Notes: generated by a model from the letters alone, not told the origin. Shown: positions 1 to 6,476, counted from the stretch's first letter. The stretch is DNA of 10,207 nucleotides from Bacillota bacterium (GCA_023411715.1 JAEYOM010000114.1:1-10207); one strand, 5' to 3'. Numbers and translations: made by a program.

Positions 1-2
1 AT

Positions 3-74
3 AATGAGGTAAAACCTGGAAATTACGTTTTCCTTGATGATGATTTATTATTGTACTTTTATAAGAAATTGTAA
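3..74 (+). CDS. 3' end of an unrecognised gene (partial)
   Basis: An open frame enters from the left edge and reads 23 residues (NEVKPGNYVFLDDD... ending YFYKKL) before a TAA at 72-74. The piece VKPGNYVFLD loosely resembles the RPGxYVFxD segment of D-threonine aldolase/alanine-racemase-fold enzymes, but in those proteins that segment is internal rather than near the C-terminus, so the likeness may be accidental or the gene may be truncated. No function is assigned. The other two plus frames meet stops within the first 12 bases, which makes this the only frame that could be the tail of an incoming gene. Confidence 0.35.
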   Translation, partial: NEVKPGNYVFLDDDLLLYFYKKL

Positions 75-93
75 TAGTCCGGAGGAAGCATTC

Positions 94-213
94 ATGGAAT
101 ATACTCTGAGTTTTGGACTGTCTTGGATAACCTTGTACAACAGTCAAAAATCGCCAGCTGCCAATCCGGGCCGCTCTTCGCTTATAGCGATCAGACCCGG
201 ATCATCATATTAG
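94..213 (+). CDS. possible 39-residue small protein
   Basis: ATG at 94 follows a clear GGAGGA ribosome binding site (81-86) at good spacing, and the frame runs 39 codons to TAG at 211-213. The product begins MEYTLSFGLSWITLYNSQ and ends IRPGSSY. It has no recognisable domain and no clear membrane helix. The frame starts 20 bases after the preceding stop, so it could be the last gene of that operon or the truncated start of a decayed gene. Its second half coincides with a nested inverted repeat (164-202), so the region may instead serve as RNA structure. The ribosome binding site is the main support. Confidence 0.35.
   Translation: MEYTLSFGLSWITLYNSQKSPAANPGRSSLIAIRPGSSY
164..202. repeat. nested inverted repeat (possible structured 3' region)
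   Basis: Perfect 7-bp arms ATCCGGG (164-170) and CCCGGAT (196-202) enclose a second perfect hairpin TCGCT-TAT-AGCGA (178-190). The element lies just downstream of the VOC gene stop on the minus strand and inside the small ORF on the plus strand. Neither strand has the uninterrupted T run of a classical intrinsic terminator directly after the stem. It could still end or stabilise convergent transcripts, or be a bidirectional structure. Confidence 0.35.
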
Positions 214-231
214 TTTGTAAAAGACAGGTTG

Positions 232-600
232 TTATTTTTTCTGAAAAAACTGAACATTAAGCCCGTTTGGATCCTTTATGCAGAAATATTTGAAACCGGG
301 GGTTTCAAAGGGCCCGCTATGCACCGGAATGTTTTTGCTTTTTACAGTTGAAAGCATCGTTTCCGTAGAATCGACAGCAAAACCGATTGAAATGAATTCG
401 CTGAAATTGACCGCGCTATTCCTGCTGTCTGCCAGGAGTTCGACCAATGTTTCGCTGTCGGTGCCATTACCCATAAAGGCTATTTCCATACCGGGTCCGG
501 CGGGAAAACGACTCTGCACTTTCAATCCCAACAGGTCGGAATAGAAAGCGATCGACTCATCCAAATCTTTTACATTGATTGTTGTCCATAAATACTTCAT
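232..600 (-). CDS. VOC-superfamily protein (glyoxalase/bleomycin-resistance fold)
   Basis: This is a 122-residue single VOC protein. It shows the first beta-alpha unit with the family motif around residues 8-31 (NVKDLDESIAFYSDLLGLKV), the central VELL strand (53-56), a second half starting near FAVDSTE (74-80), and the C-terminal strand KDPNGLNVQFF (109-119). The ATG at 600 is chosen because an AGGAGG ribosome binding site (607-612) sits just upstream; the frame stays open to 681 but that extension has no such site. Of the glyoxalase I metal ligands, Glu54 may remain, but the N-terminal His, the mid-protein His and the C-terminal Glu appear as Trp/Thr, Ser and Gln (Gln117). A canonical Ni/Zn glyoxalase I activity is therefore unlikely; a binding, resistance or other VOC role is possible. 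It is divergent from the MmyB-type regulator, which probably controls it. Confidence 0.88.
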   Translation of the reverse strand: MKYLWTTINVKDLDESIAFYSDLLGLKVQSRFPAGPGMEIAFMGNGTDSETLVELLADSRNSAVNFSEFISIGFAVDSTETMLSTVKSKNIPVHSGPFETPGFKYFCIKDPNGLNVQFFQKK

Positions 601-606
601 GCTAAT

Positions 607-612
607 CCTCCT
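607..612 (-). promoter_or_regulatory. ribosome binding site of the VOC gene
   Basis: The minus strand reads AGGAGG six bases before the ATG at 600. It is the only good site in the region and fixes the start at 600 rather than 681. Confidence 0.8.
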
Positions 613-617
613 AGAGT

Positions 618-634
618 CTGTAGTCTTGCTACAG
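618..634. promoter_or_regulatory. candidate operator, CTGTAG-N5-CTACAG
   Basis: A perfect 6-bp dyad, CTGTAG (618-623) and CTACAG (629-634), with a TCTTG centre lies in the 5' leader of the VOC gene, just upstream of its ribosome binding site and downstream of its likely promoter. Its size (17 bp) and place suit a dimeric regulator such as the neighbouring MmyB-type protein acting as a roadblock. As RNA it could also form a short hairpin. Binding is inferred. Confidence 0.35.
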
Positions 635-666
635 TTAATTAATATCTCCTTGCAAGTTTTTCTAGA

Positions 667-696
667 TGTATAATAATACAAGTCTTATAATGTTAA
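667..696 (-). promoter_or_regulatory. candidate promoter of the VOC gene
   Basis: On the minus strand TTAACA (696-691) serves as a -35 element and TATACA (672-667) as a -10 element with an 18-base spacer. The -10 match is moderate (four of six). The -35 shares the palindrome TGTTAACA (691-698) with the oppositely directed promoter. Confidence 0.35.
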
Positions 697-722
697 CAGG
701 AGCGAAATTATACCAGTATAAT
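693..722 (+). promoter_or_regulatory. promoter of the MmyB-type regulator
   Basis: TTAACA (693-698) and a perfect TATAAT (717-722) are separated by 18 bases, a good vegetative sigma factor promoter. Transcription would begin near 729, leaving a leader of about a dozen bases before the ATG at 741, with a weak ribosome binding site (GGCAGGA, 731-737). Confidence 0.55.
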
Positions 723-740
723 TTGTAACAGGCAGGATCG

Positions 741-1586
741 ATGATGATTTCGAATAATGAGAAGCAACGATATAATGAACTGGCTGATTTTTTAAAAACG
801 CGAAGAGCTAAGATCCTACCTTCGCAGGTAGGGCTTTCATCATCAACTCGTCGGCGTACTCCCGGCTTGAGAAGAGAAGAAGTAGCGCAGTTGGCCGGTA
901 TTGGAATAACCTGGTATACGTGGCTCGAACAGGGAAGGACGATCCATGTCTCACCTCAAATAATAGAAAGCCTGTCCAGAGTTTTACTGTTGGATAAACA
1001 GGAACGTACTCATCTTTATGTATTGGCGAATCAGCCACTTCCGGCAGATATACCGGAATACCAGGGAGCAGTAAGTCCGATACTACAGCATTTTTTGGAC
1101 AGCCTGAAGTTCAGCCCGTCCCTGGTAACGGATCAGCGTTGGAACGTCATTGCCTGGAATGAGGCAGCATGCTTGATCTTTGGCGACTTCAGCAAAATGA
1201 ACGTTCATGGACGAAATATTGTATGGGCGATGTTCACCGATACTAAATATATACGGATGTTTGTCGATTGGGAGCTTCATGCCAAGAGTCTGCTGGGCAG
1301 GTTTCGTTCAACCTGCGGACAATATATCGAAGATTCATGGCTTGCACAGTTTATCGACGAACTCAAAATGCAAAGCGAAGAATTCAACCAATGGTGGCCT
1401 TTGCATGAAATCGAGAGCAACAGCGAGAAATACAAGCAATTGAGCCATCCCGTTGCAGGGCTATTGGATTTTGAAGTCAGCAACTTTGACGTTTCCGATA
1501 ATTCCAGCTTGAAAATAATTGTTCATACTCCTTCACCAGGAACGGATACCGCTGCTAAGATGAAATCGTTGTTGTTAGGCGGGTAA
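741..1586 (+). CDS. XRE-type transcriptional regulator with MmyB-like domain
   Basis: This 281-residue regulator has the hallmark N-terminal block of the MmyB-like family: LADFLKTRRAKILPSQVGL (14-32), then RRRTPGLRREEVAQLAGI (37-54) forming the helix-turn-helix, and TWYTWLEQGR (57-66) with SPQIIESLSRVLLLD (71-85). The remainder, from about residue 105 to 277, fits the MmyB-like ligand-binding domain (VTDQRWNVIAWNEAACLIFGDF near 129-150). Length agrees with the family. Members are usually divergent from an enzyme gene they regulate; here that is the VOC gene. The ligand is unknown; one structurally studied family member carried a bound fatty acid, which is only a hint. ATG 741 or the adjacent ATG 744 could be the start. 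Confidence 0.93.
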   Translation: MMISNNEKQRYNELADFLKTRRAKILPSQVGLSSSTRRRTPGLRREEVAQLAGIGITWYTWLEQGRTIHVSPQIIESLSRVLLLDKQERTHLYVLANQPLPADIPEYQGAVSPILQHFLDSLKFSPSLVTDQRWNVIAWNEAACLIFGDFSKMNVHGRNIVWAMFTDTKYIRMFVDWELHAKSLLGRFRSTCGQYIEDSWLAQFIDELKMQSEEFNQWWPLHEIESNSEKYKQLSHPVAGLLDFEVSNFDVSDNSSLKIIVHTPSPGTDTAAKMKSLLLGG

Positions 1587-1614
1587 ACCAGTCATGGCAG
1601 GTAGACCTGTAATA

Positions 1615-2931
1615 CTATCGTAGTAGTTGGCCTATAAACGGCATAATATAGGGGTTGTACAGCAGGTTCACAAACAGGTAAATTATAATGCCGGCTGCCG
1701 AGCCTACTATGGAGCCGTTGATCCTGATCCACTGCAGGTCGTTGCCAACCTTGTCATCGAAGAATTTATTCAGCTTTTCGTTTGAGAACGCTCCCAGAGT
1801 ATCCTTTGTGATCTCGCCTATAAGATGGTGTTCATTTATAATCACGCACTGCAGCACGGTTGCAAGCATATCCTCAGTTGCGCCGCGGATCGTTTCGTCG
1901 TTTTTGAGGCGGCTCCGGTAATTGTCTATGCTGCCGGTCAGCCAATGCGCCGCTTCCTGCTTGCGGAAGCCGGATTCGATAGCGGAGGTGAGAAGCTGCT
2001 GCAGTGCCTCAAGCAGGCCAAGATGCTCGAGTACTCCGTTTTTCCAGGTCTGAAGCAGTTCCAGCAGGGTCTGGTCGCCGTCAAGGCGCTTAAGCAGATC
2101 TTCAGCACATTCCGTAAGCTTTATGAATAGCGGGTTTACCGGTTCATTGACTGACTCGAGCGTCTTTACGAGCTCGTTCTGGAGTAGCTGTGAAATGCTG
2201 AACAGGTTGCTGTATTTACTGTTCCTGGACATATTGAGGAGAATTTTCACAAAGAACGACCCTGCTCCTGTGTTGGACTCGTTGTATTTCTCCTGTTCGC
2301 GAAGCAGTCTGTATATCTTCTCACGGGTACTGTCCTTTTTGGCTATTTCCACAGCCTTGCCGACAAGTCCCGAGAGCCATTCCTTATGCCTGCCATCTTC
2401 AAATGCCTTGACCAGCAGGGTACGGATATCGTTGGACAACTCCTCCTTTTTGAGCCCTTCCTTGATAAAACGGTCAAGATAGGCTGCTATTTTGGACTTA
2501 TCCAGATTCTCAGCTTTGTCGCCAATCATTTCCTGAAAATTTTCTTCTGATAGCAGTTTGTCCAATTTACCGAGAAGTCCGTCAACTATGGTATCGACAA
2601 GATTCAGCGATTCGAGCTTGCCTTTTAGTGCGTCGACGCTGAGAAGTTCGCTGCTTACGAGGTTTGATACGCTTGCAACGATACGATCGCGGTTGTTCGG
2701 GATTATGGCCGTATGCCATGATATCCCCAAAGGCTTTCTGAAAAGGGCGGTGACGGCAAACCAATCGGCTATACCGCCGATAAGCGCAGCCTCTGCGGTG
2801 AACGCAAGAAGCCCGGCGGCAAAACTGCCGCTGTACAGGTGCTTGATTATCGTCGCCGCAATGAACAGTATGAAAAATATGATCAATAAAATGTTGGCTC
2901 CGGTTTTGTTAGGCTGTCTGACCTGCTCCAT
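1615..2931 (-). CDS. DUF445 family membrane protein, second gene of the pair
   Basis: The product has 438 residues. The N-terminus holds a membrane helix (about 13-31) and the DUF445 signature AEAALIGGIADWFAVTALF (46-64) followed by RKPLGI and HTAIIPNNRDRI (73-84). A long, charged, largely helical middle (about 90-390) is followed by the second signature GNDLQWIRINGSIVG (396-410) that leads into a C-terminal helix (about 408-426). This is the full DUF445 (YjiN-like) plan: two membrane anchors with a large helical domain between them. No biochemical role is established for the family. It starts 2 bases after the stop of the upstream paralogue; its GGGAGG ribosome binding site (2938-2943) lies within the last codons of that gene, so translation is very likely coupled. 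Its stop is only 28 bases from the convergent regulator's stop. Confidence 0.9.
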   Translation of the reverse strand: MEQVRQPNKTGANILLIIFFILFIAATIIKHLYSGSFAAGLLAFTAEAALIGGIADWFAVTALFRKPLGISWHTAIIPNNRDRIVASVSNLVSSELLSVDALKGKLESLNLVDTIVDGLLGKLDKLLSEENFQEMIGDKAENLDKSKIAAYLDRFIKEGLKKEELSNDIRTLLVKAFEDGRHKEWLSGLVGKAVEIAKKDSTREKIYRLLREQEKYNESNTGAGSFFVKILLNMSRNSKYSNLFSISQLLQNELVKTLESVNEPVNPLFIKLTECAEDLLKRLDGDQTLLELLQTWKNGVLEHLGLLEALQQLLTSAIESGFRKQEAAHWLTGSIDNYRSRLKNDETIRGATEDMLATVLQCVIINEHHLIGEITKDTLGAFSNEKLNKFFDDKVGNDLQWIRINGSIVGSAAGIIIYLFVNLLYNPYIMPFIGQLLR

Positions 2932-2933
2932 GG

Positions 2934-4214
2934 CTAACCTCCCATAACGATCCCGGCAATGCAGGAGATCAGGTACAGGACCACGCCCGCCAGGCCTCCT
3001 ACGAGGGAACCATTGATTCTGATTATTTGCAGATCATTTCCAGCCTTGCTTTCGATAAGGTCAACGAGCATTTCATCCGAGAGGCTGTTCAGCTTTTCAC
3101 GGACAAGCTGCCCCAGTACGGCGTGATTATCTTCTATAAGCTGCGTCAGTGCGGTCTTTATATAACCATCGACTTCGGACTGTCTCTGTTTATCGTTTTT
3201 GAAATCTTCCACAAGCTTGTCTATAAGGTTGTCTGTATAATTTACGATTCCATCCGCCGGTCCGCCGTCCCTGAGGATAGGATATACATAGTCGACTATC
3301 GCAGCGCCGCTGCCTTTGCGTTCGAACAGACCGCGGCCTTTGTCCTCAATCTTGTCCTGCAGTTCATTATTATGCAGAAGATCGTCGGAGGTCCTGATAA
3401 GCCATGCCTCAAGGCCTTTCCTCTGTTCGCTTTCCGGCTCCTTCAAGGCGTTCAGATATTCGAGGCCTTCGGTTAGAAGCCTCGAGGAAAGCTTCATTGG
3501 AGAGACCTGCGATACTTCGGCCAAAGCCATTGCAAGCCTGAAGAACATTTTCCTTCCTGCAGTTTCCTTTTCCGCATTCCTTGAGATACCCGCATATATG
3601 TCCGATACAAAATTATTGACATGCTTTCCGAATTGCGGGAAGAGCATGAATTCCTTGATTTCCTCGACTGTCCGTTTTATGAGCCTTTCATCGGTCAGAT
3701 TCGTGGACAGCCATTCTACCGCTTCTGAAATAAGGGGCGCCAGTTTGATGTTTTCAGTGTTATCCTTAAGGAGTTTCCGTAAATATTCCCCAGTTTCTTC
3801 CATATCAATGCCCGACAGCATATCGCTGACGATCTTGTTGGCGAGCTTTTTTATTTCTTCCTTGCCGGAGTTGTCGTCAAGATAGCGTATTATGCTTGCT
3901 GAAAAGCTGAAGTTTTCGAATTTTTCCAATATGGCGTCTTTCGTAAGCAGCTCGTCCTCGACCATGAATACCAGGGAGTTGAACAGCTTTTCCCTGCTGT
4001 GCTGTACTATTTCAGTCTTAAAAGGGATGCCCAGAGGTTTTCTTGTCAGCGCCGTTACTCCGAACCAGTCCGCGAACCCGCCGATCATGGACGCGCTGAA
4101 CAGCGCGGTGAGAAGCCCGCCGGCAAAGCTGCCGCTGAAGGGCAGCACTAAAAGGAAGCCTATTGTTACGATTATTAGTATGATCGATGCAATATACCGG
4201 TTGTTCTTTTTCAA
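2934..4214 (-). CDS. DUF445 family membrane protein, first gene of the pair
   Basis: With the TTG start at 4214 the product has 426 residues. It has the same plan as its neighbour: a membrane helix (about 8-26), the signature ASMIGGFADWFGVTALTRKP (41-60), a long helical middle rich in Leu, Glu and Lys, and AGNDLQIIRINGSLVGG (391-407) leading into a final helix ending IVMGG. The frame continues 10 codons upstream to an ATG at 4244, but that ATG has no ribosome binding site and overlaps a likely -10 element. The TTG at 4214 has AAGGA (4222-4226) seven bases upstream and is preferred. The two proteins share the family signatures but differ widely between them, which suggests an old duplication and possibly a two-subunit complex. 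The function is unknown. Confidence 0.88.
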   Translation of the reverse strand: MKKNNRYIASIILIIVTIGFLLVLPFSGSFAGGLLTALFSASMIGGFADWFGVTALTRKPLGIPFKTEIVQHSREKLFNSLVFMVEDELLTKDAILEKFENFSFSASIIRYLDDNSGKEEIKKLANKIVSDMLSGIDMEETGEYLRKLLKDNTENIKLAPLISEAVEWLSTNLTDERLIKRTVEEIKEFMLFPQFGKHVNNFVSDIYAGISRNAEKETAGRKMFFRLAMALAEVSQVSPMKLSSRLLTEGLEYLNALKEPESEQRKGLEAWLIRTSDDLLHNNELQDKIEDKGRGLFERKGSGAAIVDYVYPILRDGGPADGIVNYTDNLIDKLVEDFKNDKQRQSEVDGYIKTALTQLIEDNHAVLGQLVREKLNSLSDEMLVDLIESKAGNDLQIIRINGSLVGGLAGVVLYLISCIAGIVMGG

Positions 4215-4221
4215 AAGCCTA

Positions 4222-4226
4222 TCCTT
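4222..4226 (-). promoter_or_regulatory. ribosome binding site deciding a TTG start
   Basis: The minus strand AAGGA lies seven bases before the TTG at 4214. The in-frame ATG at 4244 lacks any such site, so this element argues for the TTG start of the first DUF445 gene. Confidence 0.6.
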
Positions 4227-4244
4227 TCGTATTTTATATACCAT

Positions 4245-4272
4245 ATAGTATTTACGATAAAGCAGCGGTTAA
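4245..4272 (-). promoter_or_regulatory. candidate promoter of the DUF445 operon
   Basis: On the minus strand TTAACC (4272-4267) and TACTAT (4250-4245) are 16 bases apart. The matches are moderate. Transcription starting near 4238 would exclude the ATG at 4244, consistent with the TTG start at 4214. Confidence 0.35.
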
Positions 4273-4295
4273 GTTTGCAATAATTCAATAAAAAC

Positions 4296-4334
4296 ATACC
4301 AACATTATACTATATACTATGATAAAATTGGTAT
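4296..4334. promoter_or_regulatory. long dyad over the HD gene promoter region
   Basis: Perfect 7-bp arms ATACCAA (4296-4302) and TTGGTAT (4328-4334) flank 25 bases containing a tandem TATACTA-TATACTA (4306-4319) and further -10-like sequences. A plus-strand promoter for the HD gene may use TATACT at 4306-4311 with a weak TTCAAT -35 at 4284-4289. Arms spaced about three helical turns apart could be a two-site operator in the divergent control region. No known regulator is recognised. Confidence 0.35.
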
Positions 4335-4362
4335 AAGCAGTTTTGCGAGGAGGTCACTCAAT

Positions 4363-5556
4363 ATGATCAGGGAGAGTTTTCTGAGATTCATATACCAGGC
4401 GGCCAGCATGCAGCGCTGGAACGACCATAACAGGCCGAACAAAGGTTTCACGGAATTGGACAAGCAGGCCCAGAAGCTGTTTTTTGCCTATGTGATCGGG
4501 CGTTATGAAGAAGAGACGCAGGCCGTGGACTGGACCGCGCTGATAGAAGGCGCCTTGTTCGAGTTTTTTCAGCGTTCATTGCTGACTGACATAAAGCCGC
4601 CGATATTTCACATGCTGATGGAAAAGCACGGCGAAAAGCTGAACGACCTTGTCATGGAGAAGCTTCTCGACCTTGGGCTGTATGACATACAAAATGGCTT
4701 CGGCGAAAGGATGCGCGGCTATCTTTACGATCCCGGATACAGCCGGCATGAGAAGAGGATTTTAAGCGCATCGCATTACATGGCGACAAAATGGGAGTTT
4801 GACATCGTATACCGCATGAGTACGGGCTTTTTCGGCATAGAGGAAACAAAGCGGAGCATCGAAAGGCAGCTCGAGGAGCATCAGAATATAGACGGCGTAA
4901 GGAAACTGGTATTCAACCGCGAGGCTGTTGACTTCCTCAACCTGGTGGGGCAGCTGAGATTCCAGCAGAGATGGGCGCAGACACAGAGGATACCGGAGAC
5001 CTCCGTAGCCGGACACATGCTGATCGTTGCGCTGCTGACCTACATACTGACACTGCAGATAGATGCGTGCGAAAAACGCAAGTATAATAACTTTTTTGCA
5101 GGGCTGTTCCACGATATGCCCGAGGTACTTACGAGGGATATAATCTCGCCTGTCAAGAATTCCATAGAAGGCCTCGGCGGCCTGATAAAGACGATAGAAG
5201 ACATGCAGATGGAGGAAGTCCTGCTGCCGCTGCTTCCGCAAGGCTGGAGGCCTGAGATAAGATACTTTACCGCGAATGAATTTGCCGACAAGATCATACT
5301 CGACGGAAAGACAATTGAGGTAAATACCGAAAAGATCGGCGAGTATTACAACGAGGACGGATTCTCACCGGTTGACGGCAGCCTTATAGAATTCTGCGAC
5401 AAGCTTGCCGCATACATGGAGGCTTACCTGTCCATCAAGCACGGCATATCTTCAAAAAACCTGCTTGATGGGCACCGGGATCTGTACGAAAATTTCGGGC
5501 ACAAGAAGATAGCCGGCATGGATCTGGGTATGCTGTTCGACTATTTCAGGCTCTAG
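4363..5556 (+). CDS. HD-domain hydrolase with YfbR-like active site and degenerate N-terminal copy
   Basis: This 397-residue protein starts at ATG 4363 behind a strong AGGAGGT (4348-4354). The C-terminal half has an HD phosphohydrolase core like that of YfbR 5'-deoxynucleotidases: QQRW (201-204), SVAGHML with His218, GLFHDMPEVLTRDIISPVK (247-265) with His250 and Asp251, and EFCDKLAAYMEAYLS (343-357) with Asp346. All H...HD...D metal ligands are present, so a divalent-metal phosphohydrolase is predicted, probably on a nucleotide, though the substrate is unproven. The N-terminal half carries a parallel pattern: MQRW (16-19), then ALFEFFQRSLLTDIKPPI (64-81), with the HD pair replaced by Glu67-Phe68. 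This looks like an internal duplication with a dead first copy. No membrane helices are evident. It is divergent from the DUF445 pair and shares their control region. Confidence 0.85.
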   Translation: MIRESFLRFIYQAASMQRWNDHNRPNKGFTELDKQAQKLFFAYVIGRYEEETQAVDWTALIEGALFEFFQRSLLTDIKPPIFHMLMEKHGEKLNDLVMEKLLDLGLYDIQNGFGERMRGYLYDPGYSRHEKRILSASHYMATKWEFDIVYRMSTGFFGIEETKRSIERQLEEHQNIDGVRKLVFNREAVDFLNLVGQLRFQQRWAQTQRIPETSVAGHMLIVALLTYILTLQIDACEKRKYNNFFAGLFHDMPEVLTRDIISPVKNSIEGLGGLIKTIEDMQMEEVLLPLLPQGWRPEIRYFTANEFADKIILDGKTIEVNTEKIGEYYNEDGFSPVDGSLIEFCDKLAAYMEAYLSIKHGISSKNLLDGHRDLYENFGHKKIAGMDLGMLFDYFRL

Positions 5557-5567
5557 ACGCGGCATGG

Positions 5568-5766
5568 GACAGAGATATACTGCGGGCTTCAGACCGGACG
5601 GTCAGGGACAGAGATATACTGAGGGCTTCAGACCGGACGGTCAGGGACAGAGATATACTGCGGGCTTCAGACCGGATGGTCAGGACAGAGATATACTGAG
5701 GGCTTCGACAGGATGGTCTGGACAGAGATATACTGCGGGCTTCAGACCGGACGGTCAGGGACAGGC
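5568..5766. repeat. five-copy minisatellite, 37-39 bp period
   Basis: Units begin with GACAGAGATATACTG at 5568, 5607, 5646, 5684 and 5721 (lengths 39, 39, 38, 37 and 39), and a partial sixth starts at 5760. Each unit carries ATATACTG(C/A)GGGCTTC followed by an imperfect palindrome, GACCG-GA-CGGTC in the intact copies. The third unit lacks one base and the fourth lacks two, so frame is restored overall. This leaves open frames on both strands across the array, including ATG 5564 to TGA 5833 with a 13-residue period (GQRYTAGFRPDGQ). That frame has no ribosome binding site, and both strands being open argues against selection on either, so I treat the array as non-coding or uncertain. Confidence 0.9.
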
Positions 5767-5843
5767 AAATACGGTGAGGTGGCTTTATCCCGAACGCATC
5801 TATTGCCCGCATACCGAGGACAAACACTTTTGAGGATGGACCA

Positions 5844-6476
5844 ATGAATAAATACATGGGCTTTTATGAACTTAAAAATATTAGTATACCGACAGTACCA
5901 TGGCAGCGGTTCGAGGCAGGGATTAGACTGGATCCGGAACTTTTATGGACTGTTAGGACCGCCGTGGAGAGCGGCGGCGATACGAACCTGCCCAGGGCTG
6001 TAGGTGTTACAGCGGCTGAGGCCGAGAAATCGGGCGGACAATTCCTGGAGTATTTTGCCGGCCAAGGTATCGTAATCTATTATCCTTACTTCATAGCTGA
6101 AAAAAGCGGTGTGATCGACATTGCCGGCGACAGGATCGTCATTGAGGCTGTTGACAGCGATTTGTGGAATCTTGTGACCGACGGCAAAAGAGATGTAACA
6201 GTAATAGTGCCTAAAATAGCACCTAAAATAGCACCTAAAATAGCGCCTAAAGAGGTATCCGGCGGCATAAGCTTTATTGGCAACAGGTCATTCCTCAGTG
6301 ATGCTGAACTGTCCGAGCTCCTTAAGTATTCCTCGGTAATAAGGGGAAGGTTCAGGGATGAGATCAGCGAGGGCAGATCCGTTGCCGCCGAATGGAGCTA
6401 CGCCTATAATACCGATATAAACCATAAACCTGTCGGGGGCAGGTATCTGGTCTTTTACGAATTGAGGAGCGTATAG
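5844..6476 (+). CDS. hypothetical protein with (PKIA)3 linker
   Basis: The product has 210 residues, starting at ATG 5844 behind GAGGATGGA (5832-5840). I do not recognise it. It appears soluble: no signal peptide and no membrane helix. It seems to have two parts, residues 1-122 (including GVTAAEAEKSGGQFLEYFAGQGIVIYYPYF split around 54-83) and 139-210, joined by a Pro/Lys-rich linker PKIAPKIAPKIAPKE (123-137) encoded by a 12-bp tandem repeat. Both ends carry a similar short string (GFYEL at 6-10 and VFYEL at 203-207), possibly from duplication or a shared strand. The gene lies between two unrelated repeat tracts. Regular codon use, a good ribosome binding site and 210 uninterrupted codons support a real gene. 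Confidence 0.7.
   Translation: MNKYMGFYELKNISIPTVPWQRFEAGIRLDPELLWTVRTAVESGGDTNLPRAVGVTAAEAEKSGGQFLEYFAGQGIVIYYPYFIAEKSGVIDIAGDRIVIEAVDSDLWNLVTDGKRDVTVIVPKIAPKIAPKIAPKEVSGGISFIGNRSFLSDAELSELLKYSSVIRGRFRDEISEGRSVAAEWSYAYNTDINHKPVGGRYLVFYELRSV
6210..6251 (+). repeat. 12-bp in-frame tandem repeat
   Basis: CCTAAAATAGCA occurs three times in a row from 6210, the last copy ending in G, with a partial fourth (CCTAAA at 6246-6251). Being a multiple of three, it keeps the reading frame and encodes PKIA repeats. Near-identical copies suggest recent slippage. Confidence 0.9.

Noticed and set aside
1598..1609. CAGGT-AG-ACCTG dyad between the convergent regulator and DUF445 genes, as a terminator
   Set aside because: The two-base centre is too small for a hairpin loop without losing stem pairs, and no T run follows on either strand.
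3027..3476. 149-residue plus-strand frame opposite the DUF445 gene
   Set aside because: It lies wholly antisense to a well-supported gene, lacks a ribosome binding site and has no family signature.
5568..5766. CRISPR array
   Set aside because: The units are contiguous with no unique spacers, so this is a tandem minisatellite.
5564..5833. 89-residue plus-strand frame with 13-residue repeats across the minisatellite
   Set aside because: No ribosome binding site precedes ATG 5564, two units shift frame inside, and the minus strand is equally open, so coding is not supported. It is kept only as a question under the repeat.
5546..5857. 103-residue minus-strand frame across the same minisatellite
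   Set aside because: It is open because of the repeat composition, has no ribosome binding site, overlaps the HD gene end and the next gene start, and shows no domain.
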